From positions 1-6,353 of the forward strand of contig CAKMQH010000033.1 in NCBI GenBank assembly GCA_927911515.1: a stretch of DNA of 6,353 bases, in the 5' to 3' direction. The position numbers and the translations under genes are program-made. How positions within the stretch are numbered: the first letter of the stretch is position 1; each line of letters begins with the position of its first letter. Positions 1 through 5,757 of this stretch are shown here, one piece after another. The notes beneath the pieces were generated by a model. It worked only from the letters and a program-made list of their open reading frames with translations. It ran no database searches and was not told the origin of the DNA. This stretch comes from an uncultured Neisseria sp. (GTDB lineage: Bacteria > Pseudomonadota > Gammaproteobacteria > Burkholderiales > Neisseriaceae).

Positions 1-15
1 CGCCTGACGGATTGA
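1..15 (+). CDS. Possible last codons of an upstream gene
   Basis: Frame 1 reads Arg-Leu-Thr-Asp-stop, with TGA at 13-15 and an in-register TAG just after it at 16-18. A strong terminator hairpin follows at 25-71, which is what one expects just after a gene end. Only four codons are visible, so nothing can be said about the product, and the reading could be chance. Confidence 0.2.
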   Translation, partial: RLTD

Positions 16-26
16 TAGAAACACAA

Positions 27-38
27 AGGTCGTCTGAA
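27..38 (+). repeat. DNA uptake sequence (AG-mucDUS type)
   Basis: Exact 12-mer AGGTCGTCTGAA, the left arm of the terminator. The core differs from the meningococcal GCCGTCTGAA by one base (GTCGTCTGAA), a dialect I associate with the N. mucosa / N. sicca group. Confidence 0.85.
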
Positions 39-55
39 AACCTCAAATCGAGATT

Positions 56-67
56 TTCAGACGACCT
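56..67 (-). repeat. DNA uptake sequence (AG-mucDUS type), right terminator arm
   Basis: Exact reverse complement of AGGTCGTCTGAA. It pairs with the copy at 27-38. Confidence 0.85.
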
Positions 68-172
68 TTTTATATGCAAAAACAGGGCAAGCCCATCATC
101 AACAACACCCGTCGGGCTATTGCTCATCAGTTATTTCCAAATACTACCCAATCTACTGCAAAACATCCGCAA

Positions 173-184
173 AGGTCGTCTGAA
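173..184 (+). repeat. DNA uptake sequence (AG-mucDUS type)
   Basis: Exact AGGTCGTCTGAA. Confidence 0.85.
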
Positions 185-232
185 AGCCAACTTCAAGAAA
201 CTAAAGCTTCTTTTAAACGCTTTCAAACGACC
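174..232. repeat. Imperfect inverted repeat of an uptake sequence
   Basis: Positions 174-186 pair with 220-232 at 12 of 13 positions; the single mismatch is C180 against A226. The right arm is therefore a degenerate uptake sequence. An inner AAGAA/TTCTT pair (196-200 and 208-212) can extend the structure. Only three T bases follow the right arm, so it is a poor terminator and may be a decayed one. Confidence 0.5.
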
Positions 233-344
233 CTTTATCCAATTTAAATACCGAATAAAATAGAATCTTTGCAAAAACACAACAAAAATTAATACAAAAA
301 TTTACAAAAAACACAGGAACTTATAAAATACCAAACAATAACAG

Positions 345-373
345 TTGCAACATTAATCATAAATCATAATAAT
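345..373 (+). promoter_or_regulatory. Candidate sigma-70 promoter for the pilus operon
   Basis: TTGCAA at 345-350 followed by AATAAT at 368-373 with a 17-base spacer resembles -35 and -10 boxes about 110 bases before the pilin start. The surroundings are so AT-rich that other pairs, such as TTTACA at 301-306 with TATAAA at 322-327 (15-base spacer), are also possible. It is a guess from consensus only. Confidence 0.3.
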
Positions 374-466
374 GTCATATATACCGTTTAGGCATAAAAC
401 CCTACCGTATAACCGGCACACAGAAATATTACGGAGACTGTGTCAATACACATCTAAACTCACATA

Positions 467-472
467 TAAGGA
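467..472 (+). promoter_or_regulatory. Ribosome binding site of the pilin gene
   Basis: TAAGGA with an 8-base spacer to the ATG at 481. It fixes the pilin start and rules out the ATG at 372, which lacks such a site. Confidence 0.7.
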
Positions 473-480
473 TAAATCCG

Positions 481-1123
481 ATGAAAACACGTTTTACTTT
501 AACTTCTCTGGCTCTGGCTTCCCTCATGATGATGGGCAATGCTGCAATGGCCGAAACTAAAGAAGGCCATTTCAACGTACACCTGAAATTGACCGGCACT
601 TGCGAAGTTCTAACAACAAACAGCGCATCGAACAGTACAAAAATTACTACTGAAGGTCCAAGTTTAGCTGGTGCAGACATTGATTTTGACACACATGTCG
701 CATCATCAAACTCAACTGCTATTTCCCAAAAAAAACGTTGGCGGTATGGCTACTGGTCTGAATATCCGTTGCAGTAAAAACACACTTTTCACAGTAGGTT
801 TGGAACCTCAAAACGTACCAAGCAACAATGGTGAAGGCACAATGTGGGGCATCTCTCGCACATCAAAACAAAATAATGACACCATCAGCTATCAACTTCA
901 AAAACCTGTCGTAAGCGGTTCAGGCATAAATGAAACAGTCCAAGAAACCAACAGCAACAATCCTTGGGGCAATTCAGGTGCCGACCTTCTTTCATTGACA
1001 GGACAGGGTTTAAGTGATGCCCAAGCAGTCAAACTCCCTGTATTTGCAACTGTCAAAGCAGGTGAATTAAACAAATTTATCGATACCTACCAAGACCAAG
1101 TCAAAGTAACCCTGTCCTACTAA
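481..1123 (+). CDS. Archaic chaperone-usher major pilin, spore coat U domain (CsuA/B-like), frameshifted
   Basis: This is probably the structural subunit that polymerises into the pilus shaft. The ATG at 481 has a good ribosome binding site. Residues 1-24 form a clear Sec signal peptide (MKTRFTLTSLA start, hydrophobic core, cleavage after AMA). The frame breaks at an A8 run (728-735): frame 1 stops at 777, while the +1 frame continues to TAA at 1121-1123. Seven A bases would give one 213-residue protein. The joined protein has the family layout: Cys41 (TGTCEV) and Cys97 (NIRCSKN) positioned for the conserved disulfide, the stretch DIDFDTH, a FTVGLEP strand, a WGNSG motif and a C-terminal VKVTLSY donor-type strand. 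The second domain of the tip adhesin downstream carries the same motifs in the same order. At 213 residues it is somewhat longer than the Acinetobacter CsuA/B pilin, with N/S/T-rich loops around residues 105-160. Its base composition is lower in GC than that of the chaperone and usher. The break could be a sequencing error, phase variation or a true mutation. Confidence 0.85.
728..735 (+). other. A8 homopolymer at the pilin frameshift
   Basis: Eight A bases within codons for Gln-Lys-Lys. The upstream frame ends at 777, and removing one A (or adding two) joins it to the frame ending at 1123. It is the longest A run inside a coding region of this window and is a slippage-prone site. Confidence 0.75.
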
Positions 1124-1164
1124 TCCGGTTTACTCCCTCAAAACAAAACAACTAAAAAATACTC

Positions 1165-1889
1165 ATGCAAAAGCAATCAGCACACTTGTCGGTATGCTGA
1201 CGGCGGCAGCGGTTTTACAAAGCCATGCCGCCGGCTTGCAAGTCAATCCGACGTCTTTGTCCCTGCCCGCCAAACAGCGGGCGGGCATTTTTACTTTGGG
1301 AAATAAGGGTACAGAGCCGTTGACGGCGCAAGTGCGCGTGTTCCGCTGGACGCAGGACGCAAACGGTGGCGAGATACTCGAACCCACCGATGCCGTCATT
1401 GCCAGTCCGCCTATGGTCAAACTGGAAGCAGGTGCGCAACAGCAGTTCCGCGTGATGCGTGTCAAACCGTCCGACAAACAGGCAGAAGAAGCCTACCGCT
1501 TGATCGTGGACGAGCTGCCCGCTCCCAATGCGAAACCGCAAAAAGGTATCCAGTTGGTGATGCGCTATTCGCTGCCGCTGTTTGTCAACGTTCAAAACAA
1601 TGCCGAACCGAAGCTGCAATGGCGTGCTGAAAAAGCCGCGAACGGCAAAACGGTTTTGGTTGCCGAAAATACAGGCAATGCCCATGCGCAACTGAGCAAT
1701 ATTACGTTTCAGACGACCTCTGTCAAAGACGCATTGACGCTGGCAAGCGGTCTGGCGGGCTACGTCCTGCCGGGCAACACTTGGAAACGCGAGCTGGAAG
1801 TTTCCCCCGCTTCTCTGAACCCAGTTCGTCTGAATGCCACGGTAAACGGTATGCCGATCCAAACGGAGGTACGGTTTGCCGCCCCATGA
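1165..1889 (+). CDS. Periplasmic pilus chaperone (CsuC-like, FimC/PapD superfamily), start region shifted
   Basis: It would bind and cap pilin subunits in the periplasm and deliver them to the usher. The uninterrupted frame runs from ATG 1194 to TGA 1887-1889 (231 residues). Family features, numbered from that ATG, are the N-terminal strand LQVNPTSLSL (15-24), SPPMVKLEAG (71-80), FRVMRVKP (85-92), YRLIVDELP (101-109) and the Ig-fold strand MRYSLPLFV (123-131). No cysteine is present. ATG 1194 would leave a signal peptide without positive charge and has no ribosome binding site. An ATG at 1165 lies in another frame and stops at once. One more A in the run 1169-1172 would join it as MQKAISTLVGML and give a normal signal peptide ending near SHA, for a protein of about 241 residues. 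I therefore place the true start at 1165 and regard one A as missing. No clear ribosome binding site precedes 1165 either, so the start stays less certain than the body. The stop overlaps the usher start by 14 bases. Confidence 0.85.
1708..1719 (-). repeat. DNA uptake sequence inside the chaperone gene
   Basis: Exact reverse complement of AGGTCGTCTGAA within the chaperone frame, where it encodes FQTTS. A near copy with one mismatch (AGTTCGTCTGAA) lies at 1823-1834 on the + strand. Confidence 0.85.
1865..1869 (+). promoter_or_regulatory. Ribosome binding site that sets the usher TTG start
   Basis: GGAGG lies six bases before TTG 1876, inside the last codons of the chaperone. No ATG in the usher frame is near enough to use it: the first in-frame ATG (1927-1929) falls inside the signal-peptide hydrophobic core. 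This supports the TTG start and suggests translational coupling. Confidence 0.75.
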
Positions 1890-4343
1890 CCTAAGGACAC
1901 AGCTGACGCGGTTAAGTACCGCGCTGATGCTGTGTTTCTACGCCCTGCCCTCTCCTGCTCAGGACATCCTGACGCAGGCGGCGCCTGCTGCCTACGAGCA
2001 GGCATGGCTGACCGTTTACCCGCAGGTCAAAGTCAACGGCAGCATACGCGACGGTATCGAACCTTTCATGTCGCGTAACGGCGTACTGTATGCACGCCCC
2101 GAATCCCTGCGCGCCTACGGCATTGCCCTGCCCGACGCAGAAGCTGCCGAAGCAGGCAAAAACGGCGTTGTGCCTGAAATACAGGACGGCACGTCCACAC
2201 CCGGCGCGGGCGTATGGTTCGAACTATCCACTATCCCCGGTTTGCAGGCGAAATACGATGCCGCCGCGCAAACCCTTGATCTCACCGCCCCCCTCGAATG
2301 GCAGCCCGACCTGAAAACCGCCCGTATCGGCGTGCCGCAGGAAAACCGCTACGCCATCGCCAAACCCGGCTTTGCCGCCGTTCTGAACTATGACACCAAT
2401 ATCTCGCGCAACAATTCCGGCAGCGGCACGCAGGGCGTTTTCGGTGAAATGCGCCTGAGTACGCCTTGGGGCTATCTGAACCACACCCAATTTGCCAACC
2501 GAAGCCACAACAAAGAAAGCGGCTCCCGCAGCAATACCGCCCGCTTGGATACCTACTGGCGCACCGTCTGGCCCGAACAAGGCATATCGCTGACCGTCGG
2601 CGACACCCTGACCGGACAAATCGGCTCATGGGGCGGCACACGCATCGGCGGCATCAAAATTTCCCGTACTTACAACACCCGTCCGTGGAAACAAACCACC
2701 CCGCTGCGTTCCTACCTCGGCAAAAGCACCCTGCCCGGCACGGTCGATCTCTATATTGACGGTGTCAAACAAATGAGCCGCGACGTCGAAGCGGGCGAAT
2801 ACGAACTCATCCTGCCGCCGTCCATCAGCGGCCGCAGCAACGCCCAAGTCGTCGCCACCGACGTACTGGGGCGCACCGTCGTCGTCGATATGCCGCTTTA
2901 CGGCGGCAGCGGACTTTTAGCAAAAGGCTTGAACGAATGGTCGTTTGAAGCAGGCTACGTCCGCCGCGATTACGGCATCCGTTCCGCAAAATACCAATCC
3001 GACCCCGCCGCCTCCGGCACGCTGCGTTACGGCGTCAGCAATACCCTGACCGCCCAAATCCACGGCGAAGCCGCGCGAGGCTACCGTCAGGCGGGTATTG
3101 CTGCCGATACCGTATTGGGTTCGCTCGGACAACTCAATCTTACCTACGCCGAAAGCCGCTTCGCAGGCAAAACAGGACGACGCGGCAGCGCGTTTTTCAG
3201 CACCCAATGGGACAGGCTCTCCTTCAGCGCGGGCGCAAGCCGTACCAACGGACAATTTGCCGAACTGGGCGATACCGCATACGGCGCAGACTTTTTCAAA
3301 GCCACACGCCACCCCGCTACATCCGCCTCCGCATCCGCAGGCTGGAGCAGCGACAAACTCGGCTCATTCAGCCTATCCTACGTCCATTCCCACACCGAAG
3401 GCAGCCCCGCCGACGGCGTAGGCTCGTTCGGCTGGAGCCGCAGCTTCAAAAACCGCACCTCGCTCTACGCCGGCGCCAATAAAAACTTCCGCAACAGGCG
3501 AGAACTGAGTTTCCACGCGGGCCTCTCCGTCAGCCTCGACAACGGCTATTCGACCTCCGCAGGCATCAGCAGAAACAAACACAACAACAGCTACCAAGCA
3601 ACCCTGAACAAAACCAGCAGCGGCATGGGCAGTACCAGCTGGGGCATAGGCTGGCAGCAAAACGACAACGCAAACGGCAGCCGCAGCAATACCTTCAACG
3701 GCAACATCCGCCATCAAAACACCTACGGCGACGGCTGGGCAAACGTTTACAGCCAAAGCGGCAACAGCAACTGGAATGCAGGCTGGAGGGGCGGCCTCGT
3801 CCTCATGGGCGGCAGCATCTTCGCCACCCGCCAAGTCAACGACAGTTTCGCCGTCGTCAGCACCGGCGATATGGCGGACGTTCCTATCCGCGCAGGCGGC
3901 ATGCCCGTAGGCAAAACCAACCGCAAAGGGCTGGCGTTGATCCCCAGCCTCTCCGCCTACCAAAAAATACCGTCAGCGTCGATATTGCCGAGTTGCCGCT
4001 AGACGTTCAGCTTGAACACACCGTCGCCGAAATTGCCCCGCCCGAACGCTCGGGCATGCGCGTCGAATTCAAAATCCAGCGCACCCGCGCCGCCACCATG
4101 ACGCTGAAAGACGCACAAAACCAATGGATTCCGAGCGGCGGCAGCATTACTGCCGAAGACGGCACACCGGCAGCCGTAACCGGCTTCGACGGCAAAACAT
4201 ATATTGAAAACATGAAAGAAGGTAGAAACCGCTTCACCGTCGCTCTCCCCGAAAACGGTGGCACTTGCACCTTCGAAGCGGACTACCCTGAAACACACAA
4301 TCCGGATTCCATCCCGGAACTGGGAGACATCATATGCAGATAA
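1876..4343 (+). CDS. Outer-membrane pilus usher (CsuD-like, FimD/PapC family), frameshifted near the 3' end
   Basis: This is the outer-membrane pore that receives chaperone-subunit complexes and threads the growing fibre to the cell surface. The start is TTG 1876, backed by a strong GGAGG. Residues 1-28 are a signal peptide with cleavage near SPA|QD. An N-terminal periplasmic domain follows (about 35-140; VNGSIRDGIEPF, FELSTIPGL), then a long beta-barrel rich in alternating aromatic, Gly and Asn strands (about 150-660). The plug insert lies near 270-345, with LPGTVDLYIDGVKQMSRDV and YELILPP. The first frame ends at 4002 after the shifted residues KIPSAS. A6 at 3962-3967 replaces an A7 that would read AYQKNTVSVDIAELPLD, the usual usher linker, and continue in the frame closing at TAA 4341-4343. 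The restored protein has 822 residues, close to the usual usher length, with a C-terminal domain (about 700-822) carrying Cys798 and Cys821. As given, the protein would lack that domain. It overlaps the adhesin gene by 10 bases. Confidence 0.9.
3962..3967 (+). other. A6 run at the usher frameshift
   Basis: Six A bases where seven keep the frame open through the conserved YQKNTVSVD segment. Reading as given stops at 4000-4002. The homologous segment in archaic ushers has the Y-Q/R-x-N pattern, which supports the repair. Confidence 0.8.
4322..4326 (+). promoter_or_regulatory. Ribosome binding site of the tip adhesin gene
   Basis: GGGAG, seven bases before ATG 4334, lies within the end of the usher gene. 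It favours 4334 over the later in-frame ATG at 4391, which has no such site and would leave an uncharged signal-peptide start. Confidence 0.6.
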
Positions 4344-5452
4344 ATATAAAGAGAGGTCGTCTGAAAACCGCAAACCGTCTTTTCCGACAAATGACATTGC
4401 CTGTCGTATTCGGACTGCTGTCCCTGTCCGCAGGACAGACTTGGGCAAACAGCGGTGTAGCCGGAAGGTTTGTACAATGCACAGCGACGGTACAAGGCAA
4501 CGGAACCTTCAAAGGTCATCCTGCCTTGGTATTCGGAAGTCAAAGCAATGGGATCAACCTTCTAAACAACAACCAGCCGGAAGATATTCAAGCCACCATC
4601 CACTACCAATGTATCAATAACGACGACTACACCGTAAAAGTGCGCTTGTGCTTCAATATTGACGGGGGGAGAGGGTTTACAAACATATACGCCCCCCGAA
4701 AAATGGTTCATAGCAGGAATAACGCCCAAACACTGCAACTATCCTTACTTAAACCCGATAACACCAACTGGGGAACAAATAACACGGCAAACTCTCCCAG
4801 CAGTGTCGGAACAGGTGTCATGCGTATCGAGCTAAAGGGCACCTTTACTGGCAGTATCCCCATCAGAGCTAGATTAGTCAGCGGGCAAAGCAACACCATC
4901 CCCACTACGGCTTCGGATTATTACATTGCAGACTTTACCGGCGGCTCCACCGTATTAAACTGGAAGGCAGAACGTTATGGTACTCCTGACCCTTCAGATT
5001 GCGGAAACGACTTGAATACAGGACAACGCTTCCCTTTTGTCGTCCAAGCCCATGTTGCACCCGTCTGCGAATTCATCTCCGCCGACGACATCGACTTCGG
5101 CACACACACCGCGGGCAGCACCAACCTGAAACAGTCGGGCAACCTCACCGTCCGCTGCACCAACGGTACCCCCTACACCGTCGGCCTGATTCCTTCCAAC
5201 GGCAATCAGGAAGGCAGCGGCGAGATGAAATCCACCAATCCCGCCAACACCGACAAAGTCCCCTACCGCCTCAAAAAGGGCACTAATACGAACGCCCACC
5301 TCTGGGGCAACAATCCTTCGGGATCAGGCAGCGTATTAAAACATACCGGCGATGGCAACATCCAGACGTACACCATTGCGGCAGAAGTCAGAAACACCGA
5401 CTACACCCCGGGCGAATATAAAGACAAAGTAACCGTCGATATCCGATACTGA
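4334..5452 (+). CDS. Two-domain pilus tip adhesin, spore coat U domains (CsuE-like)
   Basis: It probably caps the pilus tip and makes contact with the surface or host. The frame is intact (372 residues, slightly longer than Acinetobacter CsuE at roughly 340). The signal peptide is long: a basic stretch (residues 6-18), a hydrophobic core (MTLPVVFGLLSLSAG, 20-34) and cleavage near TWA|NS at 38. The N-terminal domain (about 40-235) has Cys49, Cys93, Cys106 and Cys223, and a WGTNN motif near 146-150. The C-terminal pilin-type domain (about 238-372) has Cys245 and Cys275, DIDFGTH, VRCTNGTPYTVGL, a WGNNPSG motif and the final strand KVTVDIRY, closely matching the pilin of gene 1. In this family the first domain is the binding domain and the second is the pilin-like one that joins the fibre. 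The binding half is visibly lower in GC than the second half. It is the last gene of the operon and its start overlaps the usher stop. Confidence 0.88.
   Translation: MQINIKRGRLKTANRLFRQMTLPVVFGLLSLSAGQTWANSGVAGRFVQCTATVQGNGTFKGHPALVFGSQSNGINLLNNNQPEDIQATIHYQCINNDDYTVKVRLCFNIDGGRGFTNIYAPRKMVHSRNNAQTLQLSLLKPDNTNWGTNNTANSPSSVGTGVMRIELKGTFTGSIPIRARLVSGQSNTIPTTASDYYIADFTGGSTVLNWKAERYGTPDPSDCGNDLNTGQRFPFVVQAHVAPVCEFISADDIDFGTHTAGSTNLKQSGNLTVRCTNGTPYTVGLIPSNGNQEGSGEMKSTNPANTDKVPYRLKKGTNTNAHLWGNNPSGSGSVLKHTGDGNIQTYTIAAEVRNTDYTPGEYKDKVTVDIRY
4354..4365 (+). repeat. DNA uptake sequence inside the adhesin signal peptide
   Basis: Exact AGGTCGTCTGAA seven codons after the start. It encodes part of the basic RGRLKT segment of the signal peptide. 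Confidence 0.85.
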
Positions 5453-5458
5453 TCCGAA

Positions 5459-5470
5459 AGGTCGTCTGAA
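5459..5470 (+). repeat. DNA uptake sequence (left arm)
   Basis: Exact AGGTCGTCTGAA seven bases after the adhesin stop. With the following A bases it forms a 15-base inverted repeat with 5627-5641. Confidence 0.85.
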
Positions 5471-5530
5471 AAACAGTGCGGCATTTCGGTTATCAAAATG
5501 CTTGCTCGAACTGTGCTTTCAATGATGCCG

Positions 5531-5631
5531 GCGTTCCTGCAAAACTTTGGATGCTTCTTGAATGCAAACCTGCGACTTTGCGTCAGGTTTGCTTTCGGAA
5601 CATTCCGGTTTGGCAGGAACGCTTTTTTTTT
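5531..5631 (+). terminator. Structured element with terminator-like T run after the pilus operon
   Basis: GCGTTCCTGC (5531-5540) is perfectly complementary to GCAGGAACGC (5613-5622), which is followed at once by nine T bases (5623-5631). Between the arms sit a second perfect stem, GCAAACCTG (5564-5572) with CAGGTTTGC (5584-5592), and a small CGGA/TCCG hairpin (5596-5599 and 5604-5607). The T run makes a rho-independent terminator on the + strand likely. The outer stem spans 72 bases, which is long for a plain terminator, so a small structured RNA ending here is an alternative. Confidence 0.55.
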
Positions 5632-5641
5632 CAGACGACCT
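5630..5641 (-). repeat. DNA uptake sequence (right arm)
   Basis: Exact reverse complement of AGGTCGTCTGAA, overlapping the end of the T run. Confidence 0.85.
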
Positions 5642-5672
5642 CCCCTCTTGCTCCCGAAACAACATAAAAAAC

Positions 5673-5699
5673 TTTACATTTACCTCAAACAGGTTTAAA
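5673..5699 (+). promoter_or_regulatory. Weak candidate promoter for asd
   Basis: TTTACA (5673-5678) and TTTAAA (5694-5699) are separated by 15 bases in an AT-rich stretch before asd. The spacer is short and the match is modest. Confidence 0.2.
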
Positions 5700-5745
5700 A
5701 CTCTTCCTTTTCCCCTATTCAGAAATTTGTTAACAATTTCCCCCT

Positions 5746-5751
5746 AAGGAG
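5746..5751 (+). promoter_or_regulatory. Ribosome binding site of asd
   Basis: AAGGAG six bases before ATG 5758, a near-ideal site that fixes the start. Confidence 0.8.
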
Positions 5752-5757
5752 CTCAAC

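Larger units (their letters stand above)
25..71 (+). terminator. Rho-independent terminator made of an inverted DUS pair
   Basis: The arms 25-40 and 54-69 are perfectly complementary over 16 bases. Each arm contains a full 12-mer uptake sequence, AGGTCGTCTGAA at 27-38 and its reverse complement at 56-67. The loop is 13 bases and a T run follows the 3' arm (67-71). Inverted uptake-sequence pairs acting as terminators are well known in Neisseria. It probably ends the transcript of a gene lying left of the window and insulates the pilus operon from it. Confidence 0.8.
72..480. other. Non-coding region upstream of the pilus operon
   Basis: I see no credible gene here. Frames that stay open lack a ribosome binding site and any recognisable protein. 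The left part (72-240) holds a small GC-rich inverted repeat (GCAAGCCC at 87-94 against GGGCTATTGC at 114-123, with a two-base bulge) and an uptake-sequence hairpin at 173-232. The right part (about 240-470) is strongly AT-rich with repeated short A runs, including A5-A6 tracts near 275-310, and lies directly before the pilin. It is the natural place for the operon promoter and possibly for bent-DNA or nucleoid-protein binding. Confidence 0.6.
5453..5757. other. Intergenic region between the pilus operon and asd
   Basis: No credible gene. Open frames here have no ribosome binding site and contain the uptake sequences and hairpin arms. It holds an uptake-sequence inverted repeat (5459-5473 with 5627-5641), an internal structured element ending in a T9 run, and an AT-rich stretch with the asd ribosome binding site. 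Confidence 0.7.

Noticed and set aside
85..123. GC-rich inverted repeats near GGGCAAGCCC as a terminator or operator
   Set aside because: The direct palindrome has a two-base loop and the longer pairing has a bulge, with no T run; it is too weak to call.
12..263. Possible 83-residue gene at the left edge
   Set aside because: It reads straight through the terminator hairpin and both uptake sequences, and it has no ribosome binding site or known motif.
728..735. Programmed ribosomal frameshifting in the pilin
   Set aside because: Other frame breaks in this window sit at A4 and A6 runs and at a CC pair, which are not slippery signals. A common sequence-error cause is simpler, and no stimulatory structure is evident.
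1215..1862. Long open frame of 215 residues on the - strand opposite the chaperone
   Set aside because: It lies fully antisense to a recognisable chaperone, has no ribosome binding site, and its composition is that of a shadow frame in GC-rich coding DNA.
3373..3963. Open frame of 196 residues on the - strand opposite the usher
   Set aside because: Very Ala/Val/Gly-rich shadow of the usher barrel codons, with no recognisable motif; the + strand is clearly coding.
4664..4669. G6 run in the adhesin as a phase-variation tract
   Set aside because: Six G bases is short for switching in Neisseria and the frame is intact here.
5476..5747. Three short open frames between the adhesin and asd
   Set aside because: They run through the hairpin arms, the T9 run and an uptake sequence, with no ribosome binding sites; non-coding is the better reading.
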